A stretch of DNA of 64,000 bases from NCBI RefSeq assembly GCF_011326755.1, contig NZ_JAAOIE010000003.1, forward strand, positions 286,804 to 350,803, in the 5' to 3' direction. Positions 1 through 10,102 of this stretch are shown piece by piece (position 1 is the stretch's first letter; each line of letters opens with the position of its first letter). The DNA comes from Cochlodiniinecator piscidefendens. Its GTDB lineage: Bacteria > Pseudomonadota > Alphaproteobacteria > Rhodobacterales > Rhodobacteraceae. The notes below the pieces were generated by a model. That model searched no databases, was not told where the DNA came from, and was given only the letters and a program-made list of their open reading frames with translations. The position numbers and the translations under genes are program-made.

Positions 1-336
1 AGCATTGGAGTATTCCCTCTAAGTTTGTTCGTTGTATTTCACTACAGTTTGGCTTGGGCCGTTATCGTTTGGCCCGTTGCCGTCTTGGTATGCAGCGATA
101 AAGCACTTGGATTCGGGCAACAGTTGGGCGCAGTTCGTACTTTTTTGGAACGAAGCAGAAAAAGCCGAAATAACGTATTAAGCTATTGTTATTGTGTGTT
201 AAAAAACTGATTAAACTTTTGAGCGTTAAGGTGTTATTCGTATATTTGGCCCAAATGTGGCGTAATTGAAGCATGGTTAACGGGTTAGAACTGGCGGTTA
301 GGGTGGTTTTTTGCGAAATTGGCTGCAGTTATCGTG
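1..336. other. Intergenic stretch with no convincing gene
   Basis: No reading frame here has a protein-like composition and a plausible start. The segment just before 337 is AT-rich and presumably carries the promoter of the lytic transglycosylase gene, but I cannot assign -35 or -10 boxes. The upstream neighbour lies outside the window. Confidence 0.5.
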
Positions 337-1170
337 ATGAAGGTATTGAAAATGGCTTGGCGCATAGGATGTGGGGTTTTGTTTGCCTTCTTTTTGCAGG
401 TGATTCCTGTGTTGGCTCAGGATCCAGAGCCCTATCCTGATTTTTCGTTCCGTCGGGTGCCGGTACCCTCTGCAAGCCATTCAGGCCCTCGGATAACGGT
501 TCAGGCGGGGGGAGAAAGTGAGGCGCTTGCTGAAAGCCCTGCGTCTTCGTCCACAGGCACGCATTCTGACGCCGGTGAAACGCAAGATTGGTTTTGGGAG
601 GTCGTATCGCCTGATTTGTCCGCGCAAAGCCCAGGGCGGCTCTCTGAGGCAATGAGCGCGTTAACAAATGCAGCTCAGGGGCGGGCCCCGTCAGCACCGC
701 GCCTACAGGATATCCACGCTGTAGCGCAGTCTTATGGAACTGATATATTAATTGCGACGGTGGGTACGGATGTTTCGCCTGCTTTTGCATTGGCCGTTAT
801 CTGGGTGGAATCAGCCGGGCGTGCAGAGGCGATAAGCAGTGCAGGGGCTCAGGGGTTAATGCAGCTCATTCCTGCGACGGCGGAACGGTTCGGTGTCACA
901 GATGCGAATGACCCAGCACAAAACATATCAGGTGGGGTGCAATACCTCGATTGGTTGATAAGCCAATTTGATCGAGATCCGGTTTTGGTTCTTGCGGCGT
1001 ACAATGCGGGCGAAAATGCTGTGCGTTCAAATAACGGGGTGCCACCCTATGCGGAAACGCGAAATTACGTGCCCAAAGTTTTGGCGGCTTGGCAGGTGGC
1101 GCGGGGACTTTGCCTGACGCCGCCGGAGTTCATTACAGATGGCTGTGTGTTTCGGCGCGCGGATGGGTAG
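337..1170 (+). CDS. Lytic transglycosylase, SLT domain
   Basis: Predicted exported murein hydrolase that cleaves the glycan strand non-hydrolytically. The ATG at 337 gives a 277-residue protein with a signal peptide of about 28 residues (Lys-rich start, hydrophobic core, ending VLAQ); a TTG at 319 is a less likely start. Residues about 30-115 are low-complexity and Ser/Ala/Gly-rich. The SLT (goose-lysozyme-like) domain fills the C-terminal half: catalytic Glu near residue 158 in WVESAGR, then GAQGLMQLIPATA and the LAAYNAGENAV block, all typical of family 1 transglycosylases. No lipobox is seen, so it is probably periplasmic rather than a lipoprotein. Two Cys near the C-terminus could form a disulfide. 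It ends at a perfect hairpin shared with the convergent scoB gene. Confidence 0.88.
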   Translation: MKVLKMAWRIGCGVLFAFFLQVIPVLAQDPEPYPDFSFRRVPVPSASHSGPRITVQAGGESEALAESPASSSTGTHSDAGETQDWFWEVVSPDLSAQSPGRLSEAMSALTNAAQGRAPSAPRLQDIHAVAQSYGTDILIATVGTDVSPAFALAVIWVESAGRAEAISSAGAQGLMQLIPATAERFGVTDANDPAQNISGGVQYLDWLISQFDRDPVLVLAAYNAGENAVRSNNGVPPYAETRNYVPKVLAAWQVARGLCLTPPEFITDGCVFRRADG

Positions 1171-1176
1171 GAGAAG

Positions 1177-1199
1177 AGTGCCGGGTTGGTCCCGGCACT
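1177..1199. terminator. Hairpin between convergent genes
   Basis: A perfect 9-bp stem AGTGCCGGG/CCCGGCACT with a TTGGT loop lies between the ends of the transglycosylase gene and scoB. No long T-tract follows on either strand. The position suits a bidirectional terminator or an RNA 3'-end stabiliser. Confidence 0.6.
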
Positions 1200-1204
1200 G
1201 CTAA

Positions 1205-1834
1205 TTAGTTTACAAGCGTTGCTTCGGTTGCAGCGCGCACTTCTGTTTCAGATACGCCTTCAGCGCATTCGATCAGTTTTAATCCGCCCTCAACAACATC
1301 GAACACACCAAGGTTGGTGATGATCCTATCAACAACACCTTTCCCGGTGAGTGGGAGCGTGCATTCCTTTAGCAATTTGCTGTCGCCATGTTTGGACGTG
1401 TGATCCATTACCACAACAACACGACCAACACCTGCAACGAGGTCCATCGCGCCGCCCATGCCTTTGACCAGCTTGCCGGGAATCATCCAGTTCGCGAGGT
1501 CGCCGTTTTCAGCAACTTCCATCGCGCCCAAAATCGCCATTGCGATTTTACCGCCACGGATCATCGCAAAGGATTGCGCTGAATCGAAATACGCTGTTTG
1601 CGGAAGTTCCGTAATGGTTTGCTTGCCTGCATTGATCAGGTCAGCGTCTTCGCTTCCTTCAATGGGGAAGGGACCCATGCCCAACATGCCATTTTCAGAT
1701 TGGAGCGTTACTTCTACACCTTCCGGGATGTAGTTTGACACGAGGGTCGGAATTCCGATCCCAAGATTAACGTACCAACCATCCTGAAGCTCTTGCGCCG
1801 CGCGGGCAGCCATTTGGTTTCTATCCCAAGCCAT
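1205..1834 (-). CDS. scoB: 3-oxoacid CoA-transferase, subunit B
   Basis: Beta subunit of a succinyl-CoA:3-ketoacid (or acetoacetate) CoA-transferase, which moves CoA between succinyl-CoA and acetoacetate in ketone-body and PHB-derived carbon use. At 209 residues it matches the family length. Seen directly: the N-terminal GIGIPTLV block and the SENGMLG motif whose Glu (residue 47) is the CoA-accepting catalytic residue of family I CoA-transferases. It lies 14 bp downstream of scoA on the same strand, so the two chains are almost certainly co-transcribed and co-assembled. Exact acyl substrate cannot be read from sequence. Confidence 0.92.
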   Translation of the reverse strand: MAWDRNQMAARAAQELQDGWYVNLGIGIPTLVSNYIPEGVEVTLQSENGMLGMGPFPIEGSEDADLINAGKQTITELPQTAYFDSAQSFAMIRGGKIAMAILGAMEVAENGDLANWMIPGKLVKGMGGAMDLVAGVGRVVVVMDHTSKHGDSKLLKECTLPLTGKGVVDRIITNLGVFDVVEGGLKLIECAEGVSETEVRAATEATLVN

Positions 1835-1848
1835 AATGTTGCCCTTCC

Positions 1849-2544
1849 TTAAGCCTGACGCACTGTGCGTTGTTCGATGCGTTTCTCGTGATCACCCTGC
1901 ACAATGCGATTCACATAAATACCCGGGAGATGGATTGAATCAGGATCCAATGATCCCGTTGGCACAATTTCTTCGACTTCGGCGATGCAGATTTTTCCGC
2001 AAGTCGCAGCCGGCGCATTGAAGTTGCGGGCGGTTTTACGGAATACAAGGTTGCCTGTTTCATCGGCTTTCCATGCTTTCACGATAGCCAGATCCGCAAA
2101 AATTCCTTCTTCCATGATGTAGGTTTCACCATTGAAGGTTTTTTCTTCTTTGCCGTCTGCGATGACGGTGCCGACACCCGTTTTGGTGTAAAAGCCAGGA
2201 ATACCTGCACCACCAGCGCGCATGCGCTCTGCGAGTGTGCCTTGAGGGTTGAATTCCAGCTCAAGCTCACCTGACAGATATTGACGCATGAATTCTGCAT
2301 TTTCGCCAACATAAGAAGAGATCATTTTTTTGACTTGCTTGGTTTGCAACAAAATCCCGATACCAAAATCGTCAACACCAGCATTATTTGAGGCAAAGGT
2401 CAGATCTTTGGTGCCCGCGTCTTTGATCGCTTGCAGCAGTAATTCAGGTATGCCGCACAGGCCAAATCCGCCTGCTGCGATGAACATTCCATCATGGAGG
2501 AGCCCCTCCAAGGCCTCGGCGGCTGAGCCGTAGACTTTCTTCAT
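1849..2544 (-). CDS. scoA: 3-oxoacid CoA-transferase, subunit A
   Basis: Alpha subunit partner of scoB. The frame is open to 2559, but GGAG lies 6 bases before the ATG at 2544, so I chose that start (231 residues, beginning [12 protein letters not shown]). The glycine-rich [14 protein letters not shown] block near residues 26-40 is the CoA-binding signature of the alpha chain. The gene order alpha then beta, with a 14-bp gap, is the usual operon arrangement. The gene stands between topA and a convergent transglycosylase, and nothing in the neighbourhood reveals the physiological acyl substrate. Confidence 0.92.
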   Translation of the reverse strand: MKKVYGSAAEALEGLLHDGMFIAAGGFGLCGIPELLLQAIKDAGTKDLTFASNNAGVDDFGIGILLQTKQVKKMISSYVGENAEFMRQYLSGELELEFNPQGTLAERMRAGGAGIPGFYTKTGVGTVIADGKEEKTFNGETYIMEEGIFADLAIVKAWKADETGNLVFRKTARNFNAPAATCGKICIAEVEEIVPTGSLDPDSIHLPGIYVNRIVQGDHEKRIEQRTVRQA

Positions 2545-2655
2545 CATGATCTCCATCAAAATTCGTTGCCAGAGTTTTGACGAGAGTTTGTTGCAGTGTC
2601 AATAAATTGCTGCGTTGCGGCAACCGTTGAAACATTACTTCGTTCGGTGCACAGA

Positions 2656-2683
2656 AAAACGCCCCGCAAAAGCGAGGCGTTTT
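2656..2683 (-). terminator. Rho-independent terminator of topA
   Basis: A 12-bp stem with one mismatch (AAAACGCC-CGC paired with GCG-GGCGTTTT) and an AAAA loop. On the minus strand the stem runs into TTTTT, directly after the topA stop codon at 2689. Confidence 0.8.
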
Positions 2684-2688
2684 AAACT

Positions 2689-5298
2689 TCATTCAGTTTC
2701 TGTGGTCTTGGCTTCGGCAGCTTTTTTAGCCGGGGCCTTTTTCGCAGCGGGCTTTTTCTTCGCCGCTGGTTTCTTTGCGGTAGCTTTCTTAGCAGCAGGT
2801 TTCTTGGCTGGGGCCTTTTTCTTCGCCGGTTTCTTTTTTGCGGCTTTTTCTTCGATCCACACAACAGCCATTTCCATGGTTACGTCGGCTGGTTCGACCT
2901 CTTTAGGAATGGTGGCGTTGACCTTTTCCCACTTCACGTATGGTCCGTAGCGGCCTTCCATGACATTCACGGGACCACCGCTGTCGGGGTGCTCGCCGAG
3001 TTCCTTAAGGGGCTTGGCTGCTGCTCCACGACCGCCTTTTGCTGCCTTTTGGGCGATCAACTCAACTGCGTGGTTCATCCCAACAGAAAACACATCCTCA
3101 ATCGACGGAAGGTTCGCATAAGTTCTGCCATGGCGCACAAATGGGCCAAAGCGCCCAAGGCCAGCTTCAACAGGTTCGCTATCTTCTGGGTGGGCGCCGA
3201 CCAAACGAGGCAACTGTAACAGCATGACCGCTTTTTCAAGAGTCATGTCGTCGGGAGACCAGCCTTTTGGCAGGCTAGAGCGCGGCGGTTTTTTGACTTC
3301 TTCGGTGGCTTCGCCCCGTTGAACATATGGGCCGAAACGTCCAGAGCGCAGCGAAATTTCGTCACCTTCGTCTTCGCCTAATACACGGTCTCCGCCATCA
3401 GCTGCATCGCCTGCGATGGGGCGGGTGTATTTGCATTCAGGATAGTTTCCACATCCAACAAATCCACCAGTCCGTGATGTTTTAAGGTGCAGTTTGCCCT
3501 CGCCGCAAAGCGGGCAGACACGCGGATCACTACCATCCTCACGCGCAGGATAAAGCTGGGGCGCAAGGACTTCGTCTAACGTGTCTAAAACTTCGGTAAT
3601 GCGCAGTTCGGAGGTTTCCGCGATTGCCGCAGAGAAATCCCTCCAGAACCGATCAAGCACAGCCTTATAATCCATCTCACCGGCTGAAACGTCATCAAGT
3701 TCACGTTCGAGGTTCGCGGTAAATTCATAGCCAACATATTTGCGGAAATAGTTTAGCAAAAATATCGTAACAATTCGGCCTTTGTCTTCGGGAAACAGGC
3801 GGTTTTTATCTTTGCGTACATATTCGCGGTCTTGGATCGTCGTAATGACTGATGCGTAGGTGGATGGACGGCCAATCCCGAGCTCTTCCATACGCTTGAC
3901 CAATGTGGCCTCTGTATAGCGCGGGGGCGGCTGGGTGAAATGCTGTTCAGGTGAAATCGAAGACTTCGCCGCAACTTCGCCTTCCATCACTTGAGGCAGT
4001 CGTTTGTCGTCGTCATCGACAACACTATCATCGCGCCCTTCTTCGTACACTTTCATGAAACCGTCAAATAACATGACTTGCCCTGTTGCGCGCAGGCCTA
4101 CTTGGCTGTCGCCGCTCAGGATTTCAACGGTTGTCCGTTCAAGCCGCGCCTGAGCCATTTGGCTGGCAAGGGTGCGTTTCCAGATCAAATCATAGAGCTT
4201 ACGCTGATCTGGCTCTAGCCGTGCCAATTGTGCAGCGTCGACAGACATATCTGTTGGCCGAATGCATTCGTGCGCTTCTTGGGCGTTTTTGGCTTTGTTT
4301 TTGTAAACGCGCGGTGTTTCCGGCACGTAAGACGCGCCATACCGATTGCCAATCTCTTCGCGTGCCGCGCTAATTGCTTCCGGGGCCATATCAATGCCGT
4401 CGGTTCGCATGTAGGTTATGTAGCCTGCTTCGTACAAACGTTGAGCTGTCGACATGGTTTGACGCGCCCCGAAGCCAAATTTACGGCTGGCTTCTTGTTG
4501 CAAGGTAGACGTCATGAATGGCGCAGATGGGTTGCGGTTGGCAGGCTTAGCCTCAACAGACGCAATTTTGAGATCCCGCGATGTGATGGCCTGAACAGCC
4601 AATTCAGCAGCGGTTTCATTTTCGATGCTGTGTTTATCGAGCTTTTTACCGCCTAAAACGGTGAGTCGGGCTTCGAATTCTTGACCGCGCGGCGTTTGAA
4701 GAATGGCTTTGACTGACCAATATTCGCGAGCGTTGAAGGCTTCGATTTCCATTTCGCGCTCTACGATAAGGCGTAGACAGACTGATTGCACGCGACCAGC
4801 CGATTTAGCACCAGGCAATTTGCGCCACAAAACCGGGGACAATTTAAAGCCAACCAGATAATCAAGTGCGCGCCGGGCAAGATATGCTTCGACCAAAGGA
4901 GCATCAACATCGCGCGGGTTTTTCATTGCCTCGGTGACGGCGGTTTTTGTAATTGCGTTAAAGACAACCCGTTTTACATCGGTCGATTTTTTAATCGCGC
5001 GCCGTTTTGTCAGGGCTTCCTGCAAATGCCAGCTGATCGCTTCTCCTTCGCGATCGGGGTCGGTTGCGAGAATCAGTTCGTCGTCGTCTTTTAGCGCATC
5101 AGCAATGGCTTTGACGTGCTTGCGGGAATCATATCCGACTTCCCAAGTCATATCGAATTCGTTCTCAGTATCGACTGAGCCATCTTTGGGCGGCAAATCG
5201 CGAACGTGCCCGTAGGAGGCCAGCACAGTAAAGTTATCGCCTAGATATTTATTAATTGTTTTGGCTTTCGCCGGGGATTCGACAACGACTACGGGCAT
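2689..5298 (-). CDS. topA: DNA topoisomerase I with Lys/Ala-rich tail
   Basis: Type IA topoisomerase that relaxes negative supercoils by a single-strand passage. The 869-residue protein opens with the TOPRIM fold (VVVESPAKAKTINKYLG, then the acidic DPDREGE cluster near residues 80-86). The nucleophilic Tyr296 sits in GYITYMRTDG. A four-Cys zinc ribbon (CPLCGEGKL ... CGNYPEC) and further topoisomerase C-terminal repeats follow. The last 50 or so residues are a Lys/Ala/Pro-rich histone-H1-like tail, seen in other actinobacterial and alphaproteobacterial TopA proteins and thought to add DNA binding and processivity. dprA lies upstream on the same strand with an 85-bp gap. Confidence 0.97.
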   Translation of the reverse strand: MPVVVVESPAKAKTINKYLGDNFTVLASYGHVRDLPPKDGSVDTENEFDMTWEVGYDSRKHVKAIADALKDDDELILATDPDREGEAISWHLQEALTKRRAIKKSTDVKRVVFNAITKTAVTEAMKNPRDVDAPLVEAYLARRALDYLVGFKLSPVLWRKLPGAKSAGRVQSVCLRLIVEREMEIEAFNAREYWSVKAILQTPRGQEFEARLTVLGGKKLDKHSIENETAAELAVQAITSRDLKIASVEAKPANRNPSAPFMTSTLQQEASRKFGFGARQTMSTAQRLYEAGYITYMRTDGIDMAPEAISAAREEIGNRYGASYVPETPRVYKNKAKNAQEAHECIRPTDMSVDAAQLARLEPDQRKLYDLIWKRTLASQMAQARLERTTVEILSGDSQVGLRATGQVMLFDGFMKVYEEGRDDSVVDDDDKRLPQVMEGEVAAKSSISPEQHFTQPPPRYTEATLVKRMEELGIGRPSTYASVITTIQDREYVRKDKNRLFPEDKGRIVTIFLLNYFRKYVGYEFTANLERELDDVSAGEMDYKAVLDRFWRDFSAAIAETSELRITEVLDTLDEVLAPQLYPAREDGSDPRVCPLCGEGKLHLKTSRTGGFVGCGNYPECKYTRPIAGDAADGGDRVLGEDEGDEISLRSGRFGPYVQRGEATEEVKKPPRSSLPKGWSPDDMTLEKAVMLLQLPRLVGAHPEDSEPVEAGLGRFGPFVRHGRTYANLPSIEDVFSVGMNHAVELIAQKAAKGGRGAAAKPLKELGEHPDSGGPVNVMEGRYGPYVKWEKVNATIPKEVEPADVTMEMAVVWIEEKAAKKKPAKKKAPAKKPAAKKATAKKPAAKKKPAAKKAPAKKAAEAKTTETE

Positions 5299-5383
5299 AA
5301 AATTCCTCTCGACTCTGCACGAGCTTATGGCCGCGCAAAATGGGGACGGAAGCTGTGAAATGTCAATGGCATGTAAGACGAAC

Positions 5384-6523
5384 TTAGCGAATTAGGGTTA
5401 AAAGGCCACCAGATCGCCGCTCAATGCGCCCCTCAAGCTCGAGCGTGGTAAGCTCAGGATTGATGTGGCGGGCGGAGAGTTTTAAATCTCGGATCAGTTG
5501 ATCCTCGGCCAAAGGGCTAGGGCCTAACCGATCAAGGATTTGTTGATGGAGTGCGGCGGTTTCCTCCAGAGTTCGCGACGACGGAGGCGGTGCTACCTGA
5601 GGTTCGGGCGGAGTAGGGGGGGGCGATGGTTCCGGCAGTGAAATTGCTTCTATGACGTCTGCGGCATTTCGTATCAAGGTGGCCCCGTCCCGGATCAATG
5701 CGTTGCACCCAGAGGCGCGTGCGTCAATTGGATGGCCGGGTACCGCTAAGACTTCGCGACCTTGATCAAGTGCATTTTTCGCTGTGATGAGACTGCCTGA
5801 TTTTAAGGCCGCTTCGACGACAACAACGGCTTGGGCCAGACCTGAAATAATGCGATTGCGCAACGGGAAGTGGCGCGCAAGAGGCTGCATGCCGATAGGT
5901 TGCTCAGATATGATTAATCCTTGGTCAAGAATGTCTCTGGCGAGTTCAGTGTTCTCCGTGGGGTAGATGACATCAGCGCCTCCAGCCAGAGCTGCAATCG
6001 TACCGCGCTCTAAGGCACCTTGGTGTGCTGCGGCATCAACACCGCGGGCCATGCCTGAAACGACAACAAACCCGGCCTCTGAAAGTTCTGCAGCAAGTTT
6101 TCGCCCCATCCGCGTTCCAAGACTCGAGGCATTGCGCGCACCCACAAGAGCAATAACGGGTTGCGACAACAAGGTTTGATCTCCACGCGTCCATAGAAGA
6201 GGTGGGGCATCAACAAGGTCATTCAGCGCCATAGGATAATGTGCCTCGCCATGGCAAATGAGCTTGGCTCCGGTTCTTTTTGCGGCGCTGATTTCGGCCT
6301 GCACAACGGGCAAGGGACAGGCTTCGTATTCTTTCACACCAGCGGATTGCGCGATTTGAGGTAATGCCTCTAACGCGCGAACTGCTGAGCCATACTCCTG
6401 TAAGAGCCTATGAAATGTCGCAACTCCCACGCGGCGTGAGCGAAATAAACGCAGTCGGGCAAACCGCTCCTCTGATGAAAGAGGCGCGGTTATCTGGGGC
6501 TGTGCAAACAAATCCTGTGACAT
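5384..6523 (-). CDS. dprA: DNA-processing protein DprA
   Basis: DprA/Smf binds incoming single-stranded DNA and loads RecA during natural transformation. The 379-residue protein has an N-terminal helical region, then the Rossmann-like DprA core with VALVGARNASSLGTRM and VVSGMARGVDAAAHQGAL, followed by RNRIISGLAQAVVVVEA, all diagnostic. A Pro-rich linker (about residues 295-315) leads to a C-terminal winged-helix domain of about 60 residues. That domain (DprA_WH) is common in alphaproteobacterial members. The gene is co-directional with topA downstream, an arrangement often seen in this group. Confidence 0.95.
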   Translation of the reverse strand: MSQDLFAQPQITAPLSSEERFARLRLFRSRRVGVATFHRLLQEYGSAVRALEALPQIAQSAGVKEYEACPLPVVQAEISAAKRTGAKLICHGEAHYPMALNDLVDAPPLLWTRGDQTLLSQPVIALVGARNASSLGTRMGRKLAAELSEAGFVVVSGMARGVDAAAHQGALERGTIAALAGGADVIYPTENTELARDILDQGLIISEQPIGMQPLARHFPLRNRIISGLAQAVVVVEAALKSGSLITAKNALDQGREVLAVPGHPIDARASGCNALIRDGATLIRNAADVIEAISLPEPSPPPTPPEPQVAPPPSSRTLEETAALHQQILDRLGPSPLAEDQLIRDLKLSARHINPELTTLELEGRIERRSGGLLTLIR

Positions 6524-6592
6524 AGGGGCTCCGTCGTAAACGACTCAGAGCATGGTTAAAATGTGTTAACGACCCGTGAATCGCGAGCTTTC

Positions 6593-8011
6593 TTATCCAG
6601 CCCCACCAACGGTCAAGCCGCTCACCATAAGTGTCGGTTGCCCAACGCCGACTGGGACCCATTGGCCGGCTTTGCCGCAATTGCCTACACCGGGGTCCAG
6701 TTTCATGTCATTACCCATCGCGCGGATGCGTTTCATGGCTTCGGGGCCGTCGCCAATAAGAGTGGCCCCTTTGACGGGGGCTCCGACTTTACCATTCTCG
6801 ACCCGGTAGGCTTCCGTGCAGGAGAAAACGAATTTGCCGTTGGTGATGTCAACTTGACCACCGCCAAAGCCGACAGCGTAAATTCCGTCTTTTAAGTCGG
6901 CTACGATGTCCGCAGGATCAGAATTACCGCCCAACATATAAGTATTGGTCATGCGTGGCATCGGAGCATGGGCGTAGCTTTCGCGACGTCCGTTTCCTGT
7001 TGGCTCAACGCCCATGAGACGCGCGTTTTGGCGATCCTGCATGTAACCCACCAATATTCCGTCTTCAATGAGGACATTTTTGCCAGATTGAGTGCCCTCA
7101 TCATCAAAAGTAATCGATCCACGGCGATCGGGAATGGTGCCATCATCAAGAACAGTCACACCTTTCGACGCAACCTGTTGACCAATCATGCCTGCAAACG
7201 CCGAGCTGCCTTTTCGATTGAAATCACCTTCTAGGCCGTGCCCTACAGCTTCATGCAAAAGAACGCCGGGCCAACCCGCGCCAAGAACAACATCCATGAC
7301 CCCAGCAGGTGCGGGGACAGCCGTAAGATTAACCAATGCGATGCGCAGGGCTTCGCGTGCAGCTGATTCCCAATGGCTGCGTTCCATCAAACCCGCGAGG
7401 TTTATACGTCCACCACCACCTGCATTTCCGCTTTCACGGCGGCCTTCGTATTCAACGATAACGGATACATTCATGCGGGCCATGGGGCGTACATCCGTGA
7501 AACGTGAACCCTCTGGGCGCAGAATTTCGATTTCCTGCAAAGAGGCCATGAGCGTAGCCGAAACCTGAACAACTCTAGAATCAAGGCTGCGTAAGAAATC
7601 GTCAATTTCCTTTAATACATCGATTTTAACAGAGAATTCTGCGTCGGTTAGCGGGTCATTGTCGGTGTAAAGTTTACTGTTTGTGCGCGCAGGGGCATCA
7701 GCCAACGTGCCGCCTCCATCACCTACTGCGAGCCGGGCAGTTTCGACTGCGCGCTTGATGGCCGACTCAGATAACTCTGTTGAGTGAGCATAGCCTGCTG
7801 TTTCACCTTTGACGGCCCGCAACCCGAATCCCTCAGAGGCGTCGTAGCTAGCGGTTTTGATGCGTCCGTCATCTAAAACCAATGCTTCAGCGCGGCGGCG
7901 TTCTAGGAATAATTCCCCATCATCCGCGCCATGGGTCGCTTCGCGGAGTTGAGAAAGTGCGACTGATTCATCAAGATCGGTTTCAAAAGGGCGAAATGGG
8001 GCTTGTGCCAT
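6593..8011 (-). CDS. tldD: Metalloprotease TldD
   Basis: TldD pairs with TldE/PmbA to form a metalloprotease that degrades unfolded peptides and matures some ribosomally made peptides. The frame is open to 8116, but the ATG at 8011 has GGAG five bases upstream and gives 472 residues, matching the usual 480. The zinc motif HEAVGHGLEGDF is intact, with the following glycine-rich active-site cleft. The C-terminal MKLDPGVGNCGKAGQWVPVG segment is also typical. No tldE partner is present in this window. The gene is divergent from coxB, so the 175-bp gap at 8012-8186 must hold both promoters. Confidence 0.95.
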   Translation of the reverse strand: MAQAPFRPFETDLDESVALSQLREATHGADDGELFLERRRAEALVLDDGRIKTASYDASEGFGLRAVKGETAGYAHSTELSESAIKRAVETARLAVGDGGGTLADAPARTNSKLYTDNDPLTDAEFSVKIDVLKEIDDFLRSLDSRVVQVSATLMASLQEIEILRPEGSRFTDVRPMARMNVSVIVEYEGRRESGNAGGGGRINLAGLMERSHWESAAREALRIALVNLTAVPAPAGVMDVVLGAGWPGVLLHEAVGHGLEGDFNRKGSSAFAGMIGQQVASKGVTVLDDGTIPDRRGSITFDDEGTQSGKNVLIEDGILVGYMQDRQNARLMGVEPTGNGRRESYAHAPMPRMTNTYMLGGNSDPADIVADLKDGIYAVGFGGGQVDITNGKFVFSCTEAYRVENGKVGAPVKGATLIGDGPEAMKRIRAMGNDMKLDPGVGNCGKAGQWVPVGVGQPTLMVSGLTVGGAG

Positions 8012-8186
8012 GGTTACTCCGTCTGGTTTTTGTGAATAAATCACAGAAGCGGCTGTTTGCCGCGCAGGATTCACTTGTTCCCTCCTCCGTAATATGGTTT
8101 CAACGGAGCCGGACACAATGGGTCACTAACATGATTGGTGACTCGAAGGCGATATTTGTCGTCGGGACGCAAATTGGGAAACAAAA
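8012..8186. promoter_or_regulatory. Divergent promoter region of tldD and coxB
   Basis: This 175-bp gap separates oppositely transcribed tldD and coxB and must contain both transcription starts. I cannot identify boxes or operators with confidence. Confidence 0.5.
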
Positions 8187-9116
8187 ATGCGAGCAAACAG
8201 CATTTTACGCGGTCTTACGGCCGCTTTTTGGGTAGCTGCATCATCAACTATGGTAGCAGCTCAGGACGGAATCGAAGGCCTTGAGATCATCGGCGCTCCG
8301 GTAGATGGCGCTATAGGCCTACAGCCTGCCTCTTCGACTGGGGCGGTGAAACAGCAGTTTTTAGATAACTTGCTGTTGGTCGTATGTGCAATTGTTGTGC
8401 TGTTCGTCGTCGCGCTTTTGGCGATTGTGATTGTACGCTACAATCAGCGTGCCAACAAAACTCCTGCGACATTTACACATAACTCACCTCTCGAAGTTGC
8501 TTGGACAATCGTGCCAATCGCCGTTTTGGTTGTAATTGGATCGTTCTCCTTGCCAGTTTTGTTTAACCAGCAAGAAATTCCAGAAGCAGACATCACGATC
8601 AAGGCAACTGGCAATCAGTGGTATTGGTCATACGAATACGCGGATCAAGGTTTTGGCTTTGATAGCTATATGCTTGGCTCAAACGCGACTCTCGATTCTG
8701 AATTGGATGCGGATGTGCAGCCATTCATCTTAGACGACGCGATGGAAGCACTTCTGGCACGTTGGGGTTATTCTCGTGATGAGTTCTTGCTTGCCACAGA
8801 TACCGCTGTTGTTGTTCCGGTGAACTCTACTGTTGTTGTTCAGGTGACAGCATCAGATGTGATTCATAGTTGGGCTGTTCCAGCACTGGGTGTTAAGCAA
8901 GATGGCGTACCAGGGCGGTTAGCAGAGCTTTGGTTCAACGCCGATCGCGAAGGCGTCTATTTCGGACAATGTTCTGAACTTTGCGGAAAAGATCACACTT
9001 ATATGCCAATCACGATCAAAGTGGTGAGCCAAGAAGAATATGATGCATGGCTCCTACGGGCCACTGAAGAATATGCTGGTCTACCGCAAACTTTGACCGT
9101 TGCATCAATCGACTAA
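8187..9116 (+). CDS. coxB: Cytochrome c oxidase subunit II
   Basis: CuA-bearing subunit of the aa3-type terminal oxidase; accepts electrons from cytochrome c and passes them to subunit I. The 309-residue precursor has a signal peptide ending near residue 25 (MVAAQD). Two transmembrane helices follow (about 50-75 and 95-115), then the periplasmic cupredoxin domain. The full CuA ligand set is visible: His227, Cys262, Glu264, Cys266, His270 and Met273 in [12 protein letters not shown]. It heads the operon coxB-ctaB-small ORF-ctaG-coxC. Subunit I (coxA) is not in this window, as is usual for the group. Confidence 0.97.
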   Translation: MRANSILRGLTAAFWVAASSTMVAAQDGIEGLEIIGAPVDGAIGLQPASSTGAVKQQFLDNLLLVVCAIVVLFVVALLAIVIVRYNQRANKTPATFTHNSPLEVAWTIVPIAVLVVIGSFSLPVLFNQQEIPEADITIKATGNQWYWSYEYADQGFGFDSYMLGSNATLDSELDADVQPFILDDAMEALLARWGYSRDEFLLATDTAVVVPVNSTVVVQVTASDVIHSWAVPALGVKQDGVPGRLAELWFNADREGVYFGQCSELCGKDHTYMPITIKVVSQEEYDAWLLRATEEYAGLPQTLTVASID

Positions 9117-9163
9117 AACCTGTGACGGGCCATTAAGCTGGCCCGCCTCTCGGGGGGGCTGTC

Positions 9164-10102
9164 ATGACTGATACAAGTATGGATATGACTTCAGAAACTG
9201 GCGAGGCCGGTTTTCGTGACTTTGTGGCCTTGTTAAAGCCACGGGTTATGTCATTAGTTGTTTTTACCGCCTTTGTTGGTTTGATGGTCGCACCTGTGCC
9301 CGTGCATCCTATGGTGGTTTTTACCTCTGTTTTGTTCATCGCAATTGGCGGCGGTGCCTCGGGTGCGCTGAATATGTGGTGGGACGCTGATATTGATGCA
9401 GTGATGAAACGCACACAGTCGCGGCCGATTCCTTCGGGCAAGGTGACGACTGGCGAAGCTTATGCTATCGGAATGACGCTCTCCGCGATTTCGGTGATTA
9501 TGCTCGGCCTTGCCGCCAACTGGGTTGCCGCGGGTTTGCTGGCTTTTACGATCTTTTTCTATGTCGTGATATATACGATGTGGCTAAAGCGCTGGACGCC
9601 GCAGAACATCGTTATCGGTGGTGCGGCTGGCGCATTTCCTCCGATGATAGGCTGGGCGGCCGCGACAGGTAGCATTTCAGTCGAAAGCGTGCTGATGTTT
9701 ATGATTACCTTTATGTGGACACCGCCGCATTTCTGGGCGTTGGCTTTGTTCGTAAAGTCAGATTACGACAAAGCAAAAGTACCGATGCTGACAGTTACCC
9801 ATGGTCGCAAGGCGACGCGGACGCATATTCTGATTTACACGCTGCTGCTAGCACCTGTTGCGATTGGCGCTGGTTTTACCTCCATTGGTGGACCGCTTTA
9901 TCTTGTGCTGGCGCTGGGTATGAACTTATGGTTCGTGAAGGGCGCAGTTGATATTTGGCGGCGTGACGATGCGCAATCTGATGCAGATTCTCACAAAGTT
10001 GAGCGGAAGTTTTTCAAATTGTCGCTCATTTATCTCTTCCTTCATTTCGGAGCTTTGTTGCTTGAAGCAACACTCCGTCCCTTCGGCTTAGGAGGCTGGT
10101 GA
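9164..10102 (+). CDS. ctaB: Protoheme IX farnesyltransferase (heme O synthase)
   Basis: UbiA-family polytopic prenyltransferase that adds a farnesyl group to heme b, giving heme O, the precursor of heme A. The 312-residue protein shows the first Asp-rich prenyl-binding motif in WDADIDAVMKRTQSRP, the second in KSDYDKAKVPM, and about nine hydrophobic helices. A run of G bases (ribosome binding) lies six bases before the ATG. It follows coxB by 47 bp, and its stop codon overlaps the start of the next small gene by one base, so the cluster is translationally coupled. Confidence 0.97.
   Translation: MTDTSMDMTSETGEAGFRDFVALLKPRVMSLVVFTAFVGLMVAPVPVHPMVVFTSVLFIAIGGGASGALNMWWDADIDAVMKRTQSRPIPSGKVTTGEAYAIGMTLSAISVIMLGLAANWVAAGLLAFTIFFYVVIYTMWLKRWTPQNIVIGGAAGAFPPMIGWAAATGSISVESVLMFMITFMWTPPHFWALALFVKSDYDKAKVPMLTVTHGRKATRTHILIYTLLLAPVAIGAGFTSIGGPLYLVLALGMNLWFVKGAVDIWRRDDAQSDADSHKVERKFFKLSLIYLFLHFGALLLEATLRPFGLGGW

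Noticed and set aside
6593-8116. Longer TldD start at 8116
   Set aside because: The ATG at 8011 has GGAG at the right distance and gives the family length; the extra 35 residues match nothing in the family.
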